From Haloarcula sebkhae (GTDB lineage Archaea; Halobacteriota; Halobacteria; Halobacteriales; Haloarculaceae): 64,000 nt of DNA. This document shows, in pieces, positions 1 through 9,644 of the stretch. Numbering within the stretch: the first letter of the stretch is position 1; each line of letters begins with the position of its first letter. Location of the stretch: NCBI RefSeq assembly GCF_014647415.1, contig NZ_BMPD01000005.1, forward strand, positions 1 to 64,000. The letters are read 5' to 3'. The notes under the pieces are model-generated. The model did not search any database. It saw nothing but the letters and a program-made list of their open reading frames with translations, and was not told where the DNA came from. A program made the position numbers and the translations under genes.

Positions 1-81
1 CTGAGCAGGTCTGCGAGTTCCATGAACAGTTCTCGCAACGGCCTGCTCACTTCTCAAACTCGCTCAACTAGACAGTGCCGT

Positions 82-264
82 ATGCCCTCCCCTTTCGAAA
101 ATCCGATTGTTCGCTACGGTATCCCACTGGTCAGCGCCTCGGTCGTCGCGGCTGTCGCGTTCCTCTTGCTTGAAGGGACGATACGATATGTCGCACTCGG
201 TATCGCCGCGCTCGAAGTTGTGGTCGCTCCACAGATCCTGAAACAGGCGGTGTCGGACGGATAG
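82..264 (+). CDS. Small two-helix membrane protein
   Basis: This 60-residue protein has two hydrophobic stretches (about residues 10-28 and 30-48) with a short acidic or polar tail, so it is probably a small integral membrane protein. I start it at the ATG at 82; an in-frame ATG at 22 would add a basic, unhalophilic leader. Its product is not recognised and its closest neighbour is the converging aspS gene. No function can be assigned from sequence alone. Confidence 0.5.
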   Translation: MPSPFENPIVRYGIPLVSASVVAAVAFLLLEGTIRYVALGIAALEVVVAPQILKQAVSDG

Positions 265-357
265 CCGGAGACAGGTCGTTCTTCTGTCACCGTGTCGGTC
301 CGACATGGTGTGCAGTCCTGCGGCTGTCCGCCTTTGACATCCGAAGCTTGACGCCTC

Positions 358-508
358 GAACCGCTGCGAAACTGAGCGCTCGCGTGTCGCTACGCTCCCG
401 CTCGCGGTTCGAGGTTCTTTCCTTCGGTCAGAACCTCGCTTTCTACGGGCTCAAACGCTGACGGTCTCGAACCGCTGCGAGACAGTGCGACTCTACGGAG
501 AGAGTCGC
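358..508. repeat. Short repeats and hairpins between the first gene and aspS
   Basis: The 13-mer CGAACCGCTGCGA occurs twice (near 358 and 472), and part of it recurs inverted near 403. Between the copies, 411-437 forms an 8-bp hairpin (GAGGTTCT with AGAACCTC). A second 8-bp hairpin, 487-508 (GCGACTCT with AGAGTCGC), overlaps the aspS stop codon. No T tract follows on either strand, so a terminator role is not supported. The whole 265-492 gap shows no gene. Confidence 0.45.
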
Positions 509-1797
509 TGTCGGTCTCGCGGGAACAGCACCGCTTCCCGGATGTTCTCTAGCCCGAGCATCGTCATGATGAGGCGCTCGCCGCCGAGGCCCCAGCCGGC
601 GTGTGGCGGCATACCGTACTTGAACATCTTGGTGTAGTACTCGAAGGCTTCCGGGTCCAGCCCCTGCTGTTCGAACCCTTCGACGAGGTGGTCGAAGCGG
701 TGCTCACGCTGGCCACCAGAGACCAGTTCCATCGACGGGTGCATCATGTCGAAGCCGGTCGAGACTTCTTCATCGTCGTCGTGGTCCTTGATGTAGAACG
801 GCTTGATCTCGCTGGGCCAGTCGGTGATGAAGTAGTGCTCGCCGACTTCCTGCCCGAGGACGTGCTCGGCCTCCGTCGAGAGGTCGTCGCCCCACACCAG
901 CGGCTCGTCGAGTTCGCCGGTGGCGTTGATTTTGTCGAGCGCTTCCTCGTAGGTGAGCCGTGGGAAGTCACCTTCGGGGGCCGCGAACTCGTCTTCGAGG
1001 CCGAGCGCTTCCAGTTCGTCCTGACAGTTCTCGGCGACGCCCTCGTAGGCGGACTGGACGACGTGTTCGCAGGCGTCCATCGCCTCGGTGTGGTCGTAGA
1101 ACGCCGACTCGAAGTCGATGGAGGTCGCCTCGTTGAGGTGCCGGGGCGTGTTGTGCTCCTCGGCGCGAAAGATCGGACCGATTTCGAAGACGCGTTCGAG
1201 GCCGGAGCCGACCATCAGCTGTTTGAACAGCTGCGGGCTCTGGTTCATGAACGCTTCCTGGCCGAAGTACGTAATCGGGAACAGTTCGGTGCCGCCCTCA
1301 GTCCCCGTGGCGACGATCTTCGGTGTGTTGATCTCCGTGCAGTTGAGGTCGCGGAACGCCTCGCGGACCGACCGCAGGACCTCAGCGCGGATCTCGAAGA
1401 TGGCCTTCACTTCGTCCTTGCGGAGGTCGAGCGTGCGGTTGTCGAGGCGGGTCGGCAGTTCGGCGTCGACCTTGCCCGACGGGTCGAGTGGCAGTTCAGG
1501 GTCGGCTTCCGAAATCACGTCAACGGACTCCGGTGTGACTTCGACGCCGGTCGGCGCGCGTGGCTCCTCTTCAACGTCGCCGGTCACCGAGATGACCGAC
1601 TCGCGCTGGACGTTCAGCCCCGTTTCCACGAGGTTGTCGTCCATCTCGTCTTTCTCGAACTTGACCTGTATCTTTCCGGTGGTGTCTCGAAGGATGAGGA
1701 AGGCAATACCACCGAGGTCTCGGATCTCGTGGACCCAGCCGGCGACGGTGACCGTGTCACCCGGCGCTGCGTCCGCCGTGTAGGTTCGGTTTTCCAT
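493..1797 (-). CDS. aspS: Aspartyl-tRNA synthetase (archaeal type, probably non-discriminating)
   Basis: Class II aminoacyl-tRNA synthetase of 434 residues, the normal archaeal length. It has an N-terminal OB-fold anticodon-binding domain (about 1-100) with the [10 protein letters not shown] motif, then a catalytic core with motif 2 ([17 protein letters not shown]) and motif 3 (GWGLGGERL near the C terminus). It charges tRNA-Asp. A histidine (H23) in the WVHEIRD motif and a proline in the PRAPTGVEV loop resemble relaxed enzymes that also charge tRNA-Asn with Asp. GatB at 13.4 kb fits the indirect Asn-tRNA route. Discrimination class is inferred from two residues only. Confidence 0.95.
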   Translation of the reverse strand: MENRTYTADAAPGDTVTVAGWVHEIRDLGGIAFLILRDTTGKIQVKFEKDEMDDNLVETGLNVQRESVISVTGDVEEEPRAPTGVEVTPESVDVISEADPELPLDPSGKVDAELPTRLDNRTLDLRKDEVKAIFEIRAEVLRSVREAFRDLNCTEINTPKIVATGTEGGTELFPITYFGQEAFMNQSPQLFKQLMVGSGLERVFEIGPIFRAEEHNTPRHLNEATSIDFESAFYDHTEAMDACEHVVQSAYEGVAENCQDELEALGLEDEFAAPEGDFPRLTYEEALDKINATGELDEPLVWGDDLSTEAEHVLGQEVGEHYFITDWPSEIKPFYIKDHDDDEEVSTGFDMMHPSMELVSGGQREHRFDHLVEGFEQQGLDPEAFEYYTKMFKYGMPPHAGWGLGGERLIMTMLGLENIREAVLFPRDRQRLSP

Positions 1798-1950
1798 GGC
1801 TGTTCGTTCTTGTGGCCGTAACTTAAGAACAGTCTTTCGAGGCGAGGGAAGGCCACTCGCAGATCATGGTTTGTTTTAAAAAGGACATAGTACCACTCAG
1901 GTCCGACCGAAGCGATAGCCCGTTTTCGCTTAAACATAGCAACAGTTTAC

Positions 1951-1972
1951 AGTGTGTTTTATATAATACACT
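1951..1972 (+). promoter_or_regulatory. TATA box inside an imperfect palindrome, ABC exporter promoter
   Basis: The TATA sequence TTTATATAA (about 1958-1966) lies 22-30 nt before the ATG at 1988, so the mRNA is probably leaderless. The TATA box sits inside an imperfect 22-bp palindrome with AGTGT and ACACT arms at 1951-1955 and 1968-1972. A palindrome over the TATA box would let a dimeric regulator block TBP; that role is inferred. Confidence 0.55.
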
Positions 1973-1987
1973 TTCAAACCCGACCAT

Positions 1988-2887
1988 ATGGCCCTCCCCC
2001 GATGGTTCCCCGTTGCACGGAAAGAGGCAACCACGTTACTCAAATCGAAAGGCATCTGGATACTTGCACCCCTGCTCGTCGTCTGGGGGTATGGTCCCAC
2101 TTACATCAGTTGGGATACTCTTGGCCCGGACGTTACGGTCGGGTTCGTGCAGGTAGCCGGGTCGCTCCTCCTCCCGCTCTGTGTACTGTTACTGACGTAT
2201 CGATCGATTATCCAGGAGCGCACGTCGGGCAGTCTGAAATTCCTGCTGGGGCTGCCACTCACGCGGACTGAGATCCTCATCGGCAAAGTCTTCGGTCGGA
2301 GCGTCGGCGCTGTGGTACCATTTGCCGTCGCAACAGTTGTTCTCGGCGTGATTGGCGGTGTCAAGTTCGGGTTATTCTCCCCGTTACGTTTCATCGGCGT
2401 GTTTCTGGTGACGGTGCTGTACATCGCTGTGCTCGTGTCGGTCGCAACAGCGGCATCGGCGGTGACGACCAGCACAGTCCGTGTAACCGCCGTACTCTTC
2501 GGTGGTTTCTTTCTGCTGCTGACACTGGGGTGGAAAATTGTCGGTGTCCGTCTCTACTCGGCTGTGACTGGTAACCCAGTCAATCCGCTTGATCCGCCGG
2601 CTGACGGCCTGTTGTTCGCTATACTTCGGTTGTCGCCGGGTCGAGCGTACCGAACTGTAACGAACTGGATACTCGGACTGGCGAACTCCGGTGGCCAGTA
2701 CACGTCAGTCGCCACAGTACTGTATCCCGGGCACTCGGTCAACGAGTACGTCGTTGACGCGGTCTTCAGTGGACAGCCAGTCCCACCCTATCTCCACGAA
2801 TCGATCGCTCTCGTCGTATTGCTTCTCTGGGGAGTCGTCCCGCTAGCACTGGCCAGCTATCGATTCAACCGAGGTGACCTCGCATGA
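1988..2887 (+). CDS. ABC-2 type exporter permease
   Basis: A 299-residue membrane protein with about six hydrophobic spans. The loop pattern TYRSIIQERTSGSLKFLLGLP followed by LTRTEILIGKVFGR is typical of NosY/ABC-2 permeases. It overlaps the next gene, an ABC ATPase, by 4 nt (ATGA), so the two are translationally coupled and form one exporter. The substrate is unknown. The start at 1988 fits the TATA box 22-30 nt upstream. Confidence 0.85.
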   Translation: MALPRWFPVARKEATTLLKSKGIWILAPLLVVWGYGPTYISWDTLGPDVTVGFVQVAGSLLLPLCVLLLTYRSIIQERTSGSLKFLLGLPLTRTEILIGKVFGRSVGAVVPFAVATVVLGVIGGVKFGLFSPLRFIGVFLVTVLYIAVLVSVATAASAVTTSTVRVTAVLFGGFFLLLTLGWKIVGVRLYSAVTGNPVNPLDPPADGLLFAILRLSPGRAYRTVTNWILGLANSGGQYTSVATVLYPGHSVNEYVVDAVFSGQPVPPYLHESIALVVLLLWGVVPLALASYRFNRGDLA

Positions 2888-3633
2888 GGTCGCCGGCAAT
2901 CGAGACTGATGGCCTTTCGAAACAGTACGGCGACGTTGTTGCGCTTGATGAACTGAACATGACTGTTGCACAGGGCGAGGTGTACGGCTTCCTCGGCCCG
3001 AACGGTGCCGGCAAGTCGACCACGATCAACCTGCTGATGGACTACATCAAACCAACGTCGGGGACAGCGCGCGTTCTCGGCCACGACCCGTGGAACGATG
3101 TCGTCGCCTGTCATCAGCGCGTTGGTATCTGCCCCGACCGTTTCGAGACCTACGAGTCGCTGTCCGCGCGGCGGCATCTCGAACTGGTGATTGATACGAA
3201 GCGTGCGGACGACGATCCACGGGCACTGCTTGAACGCGTCGGACTGGCCGACGCCATCGAAAGGCCCGCCGGCGAGTTCTCACAGGGGATGGAACAGCGG
3301 TTGGCACTTGCGATGAGTCTCGTCGGGGAGCCGGACCTTCTGATTCTCGACGAACCGTTCACTGGGCTTGACCCCCACGGCGTCGCGCTGGTGCGAGATG
3401 TTGTCGAAGCGGAGTCTGAACGCGGTGCGACGGTTTTCTTCTCCAGTCACGTCCTCGGACAAGTCGACCTGGTCTGTGATCGCATCGGGATTCTCTATGA
3501 GGGGGATCTCATTGCCGAAGGGACCCTGCCGGCGCTCCGAGACACCTGTGACCTTTCGTCTGACGCGACAGTCGAGGATATCTTCATGAGACTGACTGAC
3601 GGCTCCGCACACGCCGGGGAGGTGGACGCGTGA
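2884..3633 (+). CDS. ABC transporter ATP-binding protein
   Basis: A 249-residue ATPase that powers the preceding permease. Walker A is GPNGAGKST (about residues 38-46), the signature is FSQGMEQRLALAMS, and Walker B is LLILDEPFTGLDP followed by the switch histidine in FFSSHVLG. Length and motif order are normal for an ABC-2 ATPase. It overlaps the permease and the downstream lipoprotein gene by 4 nt each, giving a compact three-gene operon. Confidence 0.92.
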   Translation: MRSPAIETDGLSKQYGDVVALDELNMTVAQGEVYGFLGPNGAGKSTTINLLMDYIKPTSGTARVLGHDPWNDVVACHQRVGICPDRFETYESLSARRHLELVIDTKRADDDPRALLERVGLADAIERPAGEFSQGMEQRLALAMSLVGEPDLLILDEPFTGLDPHGVALVRDVVEAESERGATVFFSSHVLGQVDLVCDRIGILYEGDLIAEGTLPALRDTCDLSSDATVEDIFMRLTDGSAHAGEVDA

Positions 3634-4202
3634 ATCGCCGCCAATATCTGGCCGCGTCGACGGCGGCGCTGTCCGGGCTCGCCGGCTGTCTGGGCGAGGC
3701 CGAGTACACGATCTCCAGCGTGGAAGCCGAAGATGATTCGCACCCGCTCGCGCTCGACGTGACGGCAGTCGACCGAAACATAGCGATCGAAAGCCCCGGG
3801 CGACTGGACATAACGCTTCGGAACACTGGGACGCAGAACGTTATCATCAAGAACACCGGCATCTGGCCACTCGGGGTGTTAGGACTGATCCCAGCGGATG
3901 AGTCAGGGGCCGCTGACATTCTACTGCTGGCTGACGAGTATGCGGAGGCAGATACTGTCGAGGTACGGCCAAACGGGGCGAGTAAAGATAATGCCCCACT
4001 CACCGGAACACTGGCAGCTGCTGAATCTATTCAGCGGCAGTATGAAATCGACGGGCGGCGGGTTTCAGCCGCTGGCACGTACACGTTGCAGGGCTACTTT
4101 GACGAAGTACCCCTCTCCTACCGCACAGGCCAGAACGCGGACTGGGTCACATATCACCCGTCAGTGAACGTGACACTCACCGAACAGTCGATGCTTCCCT
4201 GA
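3630..4202 (+). CDS. Tat-exported lipoprotein of the ABC exporter operon
   Basis: A 190-residue protein that starts with NRRQYLAASTAALSGLAGC: twin arginines followed by a lipobox ending in Cys20. This is the usual haloarchaeal Tat lipoprotein signal, so it should be anchored outside the membrane. The rest is a beta-rich domain with LDITLRNTGTQNV, resembling cell-surface immunoglobulin-like domains. It overlaps the ATPase gene by 4 nt (GTGA), starts with GTG, and probably works with the exporter. No enzyme motif is visible. Confidence 0.75.
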   Translation: MNRRQYLAASTAALSGLAGCLGEAEYTISSVEAEDDSHPLALDVTAVDRNIAIESPGRLDITLRNTGTQNVIIKNTGIWPLGVLGLIPADESGAADILLLADEYAEADTVEVRPNGASKDNAPLTGTLAAAESIQRQYEIDGRRVSAAGTYTLQGYFDEVPLSYRTGQNADWVTYHPSVNVTLTEQSMLP

Positions 4203-4351
4203 GACACAGCGGCGTCTGTACCTCGAACCCGCGTAGCGAGTCCGTATGCTACTGTTGAGGCACAGGTGAGTGTTGAAAATGGCCGGACAAAACCACAACA
4301 TCCGGGCCAATATCCTGAACCTTTGTACTGGTAGCCATCAAAACAGCCGCC

Positions 4352-4843
4352 ATGGCCGACGCGGAGTACCCTATCGACGACCTGGACCGGAACATCATCT
4401 ACGCGCTCCAGCAGGATGCGAGACACACGTCCGCGAGTGAAATAGCCGAATCGCTTGACGTCTCCGCACGAACCGTTCGGAATCGCATCACGAAGCTCGA
4501 AGACGCCGGCGTCATCGCCGGCTACGATGTCGATGTCGATTACGAGGCCGCGGGGTATCAGCTCCATACGCTCATCGTCTGTACAGCACCGATCCACGAG
4601 CGCGAGGAGGTCGCACAGCAGGCACTCGACGTGTCCGGTGTCGTCGCCATCCGGGAGGTCATGACTGGGGCCGACAACGTCCACGTTGAGGTGGTTGGAA
4701 CCGACGGAAACGACCTGAGCCGCATCGGCAGGGACCTCAACGACATCGGACTGGAGGTCGTCGACGAGGACCTCATCCGGAACGAGTACACCCGGCCGTT
4801 CCACCAGTTCGGGCACGACGATGCTGAGAGTGCGTCTAAATAG
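4352..4843 (+). CDS. Lrp/AsnC family transcriptional regulator
   Basis: A 163-residue regulator with an N-terminal winged HTH (about residues 8-55, containing TSASEIAESLDVSARTVRNR) and a C-terminal ligand-sensing RAM domain. It is followed on the same strand by a TrkA-like protein and an APC transporter, so it may control that transporter in response to an amino acid. The effector cannot be read from sequence. The start at 4352 gives the standard family N terminus. Confidence 0.88.
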   Translation: MADAEYPIDDLDRNIIYALQQDARHTSASEIAESLDVSARTVRNRITKLEDAGVIAGYDVDVDYEAAGYQLHTLIVCTAPIHEREEVAQQALDVSGVVAIREVMTGADNVHVEVVGTDGNDLSRIGRDLNDIGLEVVDEDLIRNEYTRPFHQFGHDDAESASK

Positions 4844-4969
4844 TCTAAACTTCCGAAAGGTGCTCATATAATCATAATAGTCCTGAATCGGAACTCTAGC
4901 CTAGATATTTATCGCCTTCCGGAATCAATAGGTGCGTACCGGCCGGCTCGATCCGGCTCTACGAACCCA

Positions 4970-5434
4970 ATGATATCTCTTACCGGACTCCGCGAACGTG
5001 TGGACGACGACATCGACCCCCCGTCGGTACTGGTCATCAGCGACCGGCACGTCGGGTCTGAGGTAGTAGCGACGTTAGATCGAGGCACCGATGCCTGTCT
5101 CGTCACCGACCACGACGGTGTTGCCGGGCAAACGCCCGACGACACCCGCGTGGTAGTCGGTGACGAGCGGGAGTGTGCTGTTCTCCGGGACGCTGGGGCC
5201 CAAACGACCGATATCGCACTGGTCTCGATGCAGACGGACCGCGGGGCGTTCCTCGTGACACAACTGCTTCGGACGCAGTTCGATGTTGAAACTGTGGTCG
5301 TCGTGCTCAACGACCCGCAGCATCGACCGGCGTTCGAGTCGGTCGGCTCTGAGGTGGTCTGTGGCTCGCAGATCCTAGCAACCGAACTGGAACGCACTGT
5401 GGAAACAACGCTCCAGACGCACGAAACTGCGTAA
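4970..5434 (+). CDS. TrkA-N-like (Rossmann) regulatory protein
   Basis: A 154-residue protein with a Rossmann-type fold: SVLVISDRHVG at the first strand, VVVGDE, then the pattern ALVSMQTDRGAFLVTQLLR seen in TrkA-N/RCK domains. The usual GxGxxG dinucleotide motif is degenerate (SDRHVG), so nucleotide binding is uncertain. Its stop is 2 nt before the start of the APC transporter gene, suggesting it regulates that transporter as RCK subunits do for ion channels. A TATA-like sequence (GATATTTATC, about 4904-4913) lies upstream. Confidence 0.7.
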   Translation: MISLTGLRERVDDDIDPPSVLVISDRHVGSEVVATLDRGTDACLVTDHDGVAGQTPDDTRVVVGDERECAVLRDAGAQTTDIALVSMQTDRGAFLVTQLLRTQFDVETVVVVLNDPQHRPAFESVGSEVVCGSQILATELERTVETTLQTHETA

Positions 5435-5436
5435 TA

Positions 5437-7641
5437 ATGGCCAAGGATCTGGAACGCGACCTCGGACTGCTGTCAGTGGTAGCGATATCAATCGGCGCAA
5501 TGGTCGGCAGCGGCATCTTCATTTTGCCGGCACTGGCGGTGAAAGACGCCGGGGCCGGCATCATCGCCGCCTACCTGCTCGCGGGCGTGCTCGTGCTTCC
5601 CGCCGCACTCAGCAAGGCCGAGATGGCGACAGCAATGCCCGAGGCTGGCGGCACGTACGTCTACATCGAGCGGTCGATGGGGCCGCTGCTGGGCACAGTT
5701 TCGGGACTCGGAACGTGGTTCTCCCTCTCGTTCAAGGGCGCGCTCGCGCTCGTCGGCGGCGTGCCGTACCTCGTCCTTCTGTTCGACCTGCCGATCCGTC
5801 CGGTCGCGATCACGCTCGCCGTCGTTCTCGTCCTCGTCAACATCCTCGGGGCGGAACAGACCGGCCGACTCCAGATTGGCATCGTCGCGGTGATGCTCGT
5901 GGCGATCGGCTGGTTTGTCGCCGGCGGCGGCCCGGCAGTCAACACCGCGACGTACGGCGGGATGTGGGACTACGGCGTCGAAGGGATCTTCGCCGCGACC
6001 GGCCTCGTGTTCGTCTCCTTCGCTGGCGTGACAAAGATCGCCTCCATCGCCGAGGAGGTCGAAGATCCGGACCGTGTCATCCCGCTGGGGATGCTCGGGT
6101 CGCTCGCCTTCACCACGCTGCTGTACGTGCTCGTTGTTGCCGTCGTAGTCGGCGTCATCCCGCTCGATCAGCTCGCCGGGAGCACGACGCCCATCGCTGA
6201 TGCAGCCGAGGCAACGCTCGGCACCGCTGGCGTCGCGGCCGTGGTCCTCGCGGCGATTCTGGCGCTGGTCAGTACGGCCAACGCCGGTATCCTTTCCTCG
6301 TCGCGCTACCCGTTCGCCATGAGCCGCGACGGCCTCGCGCCCGGTCTGTTCAGTACGGTCAGCGACCGATTTGGCACGCCGGTGACCGCTATCACGCTGA
6401 CCGGCGGCGTGATGTTGCTGCTCATCCTCTTCGTTCCGATTCTGGAGATCGCGAAGCTCGCGAGCGCGTTCAAGATCCTCGTGTTCGCGCTCATCAACGT
6501 CGCGCTCATCGGCTTCCGTGAGAGCGACGCCCCCGACTACGACCCCTCCTTCGAGGTCCCACTGTACCCGTGGACGCCGATATTCGGCACCCTGACTGGC
6601 TTCGCCCTGCTGACGCAGATGGGTCTGGTTGCGATCGTCGGAGCCGTCGGCATTGTCATCGGCAGCGTCGTCTGGTATCTGGGCTACGTCCGACCGCGAG
6701 TCACCAGAGAGGGCGCGATCAAGGAATCCGTCCGCCGGAGCATCGGCGACCGCGCGCTCGACCGGACTGAGGAAACGCTCGATGAGACGGCAGAGACCTC
6801 CGTCCTCGTCGCGCTTCCCGAAGGTGCTTCGCGGCAGAGCGAAGCGACACTGCTTGAACTCGGGGCTGCGCTTTCACCCACCGGCAGCGGTCTCTCCGTC
6901 GTCCAGTTCGACGAAGTCCCCGACCAGCAGCCCCTCGATTATGCCTCCGGCGTGCAGTCCCCAGACGACCTCGAATTCGAGTGTCGGACCGATACGCTGG
7001 CGGCTGCACTCGATATCCCTGTCGAATACGGCGAACTCGTCAGCCACCACCCCGAGCGGGCTGTCGCCAATACTGTCAAAGAGCGGGATGTCGACGTGCT
7101 TCTGGTGGAACGTGGCGCGTCGTTCGAGGATTCGCTGTTGGGCGACAGTATCGACCGCATCCGCAAGCAGACCGACTGCGACACTATCGCCGTGGACGCA
7201 CAGCCGCTCGACGCGCTGGACACGATCACGCTGCTTACGACCCGCGGCCCGTACGATCCACTGAAAGTCCGGGTCGGTAACGCTGTCGCGACAGCGGCCG
7301 AGGCCAACCTCCAGTTCCTCTACCCGCTCGACGAGCGCCAGTCGGCCGAGGAACGCCAGCAACTCGAAGCGTACCACGACGACCTGCTGGACCTCTGTGA
7401 TGTCCCGACGGAGCGAAGATTCGTCGACCGAGGCGACCTTTCAGCGGCAATAGATGCGGCTGACAGTGACAGGACGCTGCTCGTACACGCGAACAATGGT
7501 GGGCTTTCAGCCCGCGCGTCAAACGACGGCGGAACCGCGGAGCCAGCAATCCAGGACAGCGATCACGCATCAATGGAAGTGGATACGAAACGCCACCCTG
7601 GCGGCGTCGTCGGTCGGCTGCTCGAACGGCTGGCGTTCTAG
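5437..7641 (+). CDS. APC-superfamily amino acid transporter with universal-stress-protein domains
   Basis: A 734-residue transporter. Residues 1-420 form about twelve transmembrane helices with the APC signature IGAMVGSGIFILPA near the N terminus. Residues about 450-730 are soluble and carry two UspA-like domains (ETSVLVALPEGA; TITLLTTRGPYDPLKVRVG). The cytoplasmic Usp tails probably bind ATP and regulate transport, as in haloarchaeal CAT-type transporters. It follows the TrkA-like gene by 2 nt and abuts the converging GGGP synthase gene with no spacer. The amino acid transported is unknown. Confidence 0.9.
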   Translation: MAKDLERDLGLLSVVAISIGAMVGSGIFILPALAVKDAGAGIIAAYLLAGVLVLPAALSKAEMATAMPEAGGTYVYIERSMGPLLGTVSGLGTWFSLSFKGALALVGGVPYLVLLFDLPIRPVAITLAVVLVLVNILGAEQTGRLQIGIVAVMLVAIGWFVAGGGPAVNTATYGGMWDYGVEGIFAATGLVFVSFAGVTKIASIAEEVEDPDRVIPLGMLGSLAFTTLLYVLVVAVVVGVIPLDQLAGSTTPIADAAEATLGTAGVAAVVLAAILALVSTANAGILSSSRYPFAMSRDGLAPGLFSTVSDRFGTPVTAITLTGGVMLLLILFVPILEIAKLASAFKILVFALINVALIGFRESDAPDYDPSFEVPLYPWTPIFGTLTGFALLTQMGLVAIVGAVGIVIGSVVWYLGYVRPRVTREGAIKESVRRSIGDRALDRTEETLDETAETSVLVALPEGASRQSEATLLELGAALSPTGSGLSVVQFDEVPDQQPLDYASGVQSPDDLEFECRTDTLAAALDIPVEYGELVSHHPERAVANTVKERDVDVLLVERGASFEDSLLGDSIDRIRKQTDCDTIAVDAQPLDALDTITLLTTRGPYDPLKVRVGNAVATAAEANLQFLYPLDERQSAEERQQLEAYHDDLLDLCDVPTERRFVDRGDLSAAIDAADSDRTLLVHANNGGLSARASNDGGTAEPAIQDSDHASMEVDTKRHPGGVVGRLLERLAF

Positions 7642-8355
7642 CTACCGGACTGTCGCCGTCGCGTCCTTCGCGCCTTTCACCGTCTCCCGAACCGCGTCGA
7701 CGCCTTCGTCGTGGACGAGGTCGCCGACGACGATGGTATCCGCGTGCTGTGCCATGGTGCGGGCGGACTCGTAATCGTGGATGCCACCGCCATAGAACAG
7801 CGTCGCGTCGTCGAGAATGTCCGCGGCGGCGGCGACGATGTCGGTGTCACCGAGCATCCCCGAGTATTCGACGTAGACGATCTCCTGCCCCAGCAGGTGC
7901 TCGGCGGCTTCGGCGTAGGCGGCCACGTCGGCCGCGTCGAGGTCGCAGTTGGCCTGTGTGTAGGACGCCACCGACGCCTCCGGGTTCATGACGATGTAAG
8001 CCTCGGTGAAAGTCCGCGACCAGTCGATATCGTCGTCGATGCGTATCCACTCCTTGTGCGCGCCGGTGATCCAGGCCACGTCGCCGGCGTTCATCACGAC
8101 CGGAATGAGATACCCGTCGTGACGCTCGCTGTGGACGACTGACGCGGGGTTGGACGGCTCGATGTACACGGGGATGTCGTGTTTCCCGCAGGCGTCGACG
8201 ACCCGCTTCATCTTCTCCTCTGTCATTCCAGTGGTCCCGCCGACTTCGATGGCGTCGGTCCCCGTCGCTGCGACGTCTTCGAACGTTTCTCCATCGACCA
8301 GCGTCTTGTCGGGGTCTATCTTCACGATGTGGTCCCAGTCCGCCCAATCGCTCAT
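7642..8355 (-). CDS. Geranylgeranylglyceryl phosphate synthase
   Basis: A 237-residue TIM-barrel prenyltransferase making the first ether bond of archaeal lipids (sn-glycerol-1-phosphate plus geranylgeranyl diphosphate). Features are HIVKIDPDK at the first strand, [23 protein letters not shown] and the C-terminal phosphate-binding [12 protein letters not shown] and [10 protein letters not shown] start it at MSDWADWDH (8355) rather than an ATG 17 codons upstream, because the family N terminus begins there. Its stop codon directly abuts the stop of the converging transporter gene. Confidence 0.92.
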   Translation of the reverse strand: MSDWADWDHIVKIDPDKTLVDGETFEDVAATGTDAIEVGGTTGMTEEKMKRVVDACGKHDIPVYIEPSNPASVVHSERHDGYLIPVVMNAGDVAWITGAHKEWIRIDDDIDWSRTFTEAYIVMNPEASVASYTQANCDLDAADVAAYAEAAEHLLGQEIVYVEYSGMLGDTDIVAAAADILDDATLFYGGGIHDYESARTMAQHADTIVVGDLVHDEGVDAVRETVKGAKDATATVR

Positions 8356-8509
8356 ACCTGCCAGACTTGCGCGTGGCCGTATAACCGCTTCGGATACACC
8401 CATCACAGTGGGTCACACTGACAGCCCTGTACGGACAACCCGACCGGTGTCGGCTCCGGATATATACGTCTCCGAAGATTTATGATGGTTATGTTACAAT
8501 CGTCAGACA

Positions 8510-8986
8510 ATGACCGCGGACAAGCGTCGGTACGTCGTCGCTGCTATCCGGGCCGCGCTCGTTCTCACGGGCGCTGTCGTGACGGTGGCAGTGCTGTACT
8601 CGTTTTCGACGATGCCGACAGCGTCACCGTCCGAAAACGGCTTCGTCCGTGGGCTCTCGTATCTGTTCGGTAGTGTTTTCTTTATTCTGGCGCTGGGCGG
8701 TGCCGGACTCGGTCTCGCCTTACCATCGCTGTTGGGGGCTGAGGACGCGCTGGCGTTCGACCGCTGGCAACGCCGCTGTCTCCAGGGCGCTGGCGGCCTT
8801 TTCGTCGGTGGGTTCGTCGTCGGACTGGCGGCAGGACTACTCACCGAGTTACAGTTCGGTCTCTTTCTCTGGCTCGTCGCTATCGTCGTTGCTGTCCTCG
8901 TCGTCAGTTGCGTGCTGGTTTGGCGACTGTTCGAGGTGTTCGTTACCGCACTGGTGCGCCTCATCGCCGCGGAGACCAGCGAGTGA
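8510..8986 (+). CDS. Four-helix membrane protein
   Basis: A 158-residue protein with four hydrophobic helices (about residues 9-30, 46-72, 90-112, 115-138) and short polar ends. A TATA-like TTTATGAT at 8479-8486 is about 25-30 nt before the ATG, so leaderless transcription is likely. No conserved domain is recognised; it resembles conserved haloarchaeal membrane proteins of unknown role. Confidence 0.7.
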   Translation: MTADKRRYVVAAIRAALVLTGAVVTVAVLYSFSTMPTASPSENGFVRGLSYLFGSVFFILALGGAGLGLALPSLLGAEDALAFDRWQRRCLQGAGGLFVGGFVVGLAAGLLTELQFGLFLWLVAIVVAVLVVSCVLVWRLFEVFVTALVRLIAAETSE

Positions 8987-9045
8987 CGCGCACAGGTCCC
9001 GCACTACGGTAACGCTGATACCGGCGGCAGCCTAACGCGCCAGTC

Positions 9046-9447
9046 GTGCAGCGACTTACGACAGTCGAGACGGTACACGAGGACGGGTCGTGGCTGTTCA
9101 CCGCCGAAGACCCATACGGCGACCTTGAGGAGGTCGTTCTCGTCCCCTGCGAGGACGGCGTCGAGGCGTGGGTGAACCGATGTACGCACGAAGCACAGCG
9201 GTTCGACACCGGGCGGGGCGTCCCGATGCGGGGCGACCAGCTCATCTGTCCCCGACACGGCTCGCTGTTCGACGCCTGTGACGGCGGCTGCGACAACGGC
9301 GACGCCGCTGGGACGACGCTCCCCGACGTCGAAATTTCGGAGACCCACGGCGACGTGTTCCTCACGGACGACGACTACGCGTTCGCCCACGAGGGCGGCA
9401 TCGATGACGACGACGGTCCGAGTTCGACATCCCACCTCCAGTTGTGA
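9046..9447 (+). CDS. Rieske [2Fe-2S] ferredoxin-like protein
   Basis: A 133-residue Rieske protein. The two cluster motifs are visible: NRCTHEAQRF (Cys-x-His) and ICPRHGSLFD (Cys-x-x-His), the soluble ferredoxin spacing, with no membrane anchor. It probably transfers electrons to an unidentified oxygenase or reductase. The start is a GTG; the end overlaps the next small gene by 4 nt (GTGA), indicating coupling. Confidence 0.87.
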   Translation: MQRLTTVETVHEDGSWLFTAEDPYGDLEEVVLVPCEDGVEAWVNRCTHEAQRFDTGRGVPMRGDQLICPRHGSLFDACDGGCDNGDAAGTTLPDVEISETHGDVFLTDDDYAFAHEGGIDDDDGPSSTSHLQL

Positions 9448-9635
9448 CCGACGGCAACAGCATTGACCGGGATCGACTGCGAGCGGGCGTCGTCGAATGT
9501 CCGCTCTGTGAGCGCCAGATTCCCGAGCCGGTAACGCACGCGGTCGTCTACGGTGCCGTCGACACAGTCACAGCCGACAACGCGGAGGCCGTCGAGTGTC
9601 CGGTCTGCGACGGTGTGACGTTCATCTCCGACTGA
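9444..9635 (+). CDS. Small CPxC zinc-ribbon protein
   Basis: A 63-residue acidic protein with two CxxC pairs (VECPLCER and VECPVCDG) about 35 residues apart, which should bind one zinc in a ribbon fold. It starts with a GTG overlapping the stop of the Rieske gene, so they are co-translated. Such small zinc proteins are common in haloarchaea; its specific role is unknown. Confidence 0.72.
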   Translation: MTDGNSIDRDRLRAGVVECPLCERQIPEPVTHAVVYGAVDTVTADNAEAVECPVCDGVTFISD

Positions 9636-9644
9636 CCGGCCCCC

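Noticed and set aside
411-437. Hairpin near 0.4 kb as a terminator
   Set aside because: No T run follows on either strand, which archaeal terminators normally need.
601-1821. Long plus-strand frame opposite aspS (406 codons)
   Set aside because: It is the antisense reading of aspS, whose motifs are unmistakable; such frames are common in GC-rich DNA.
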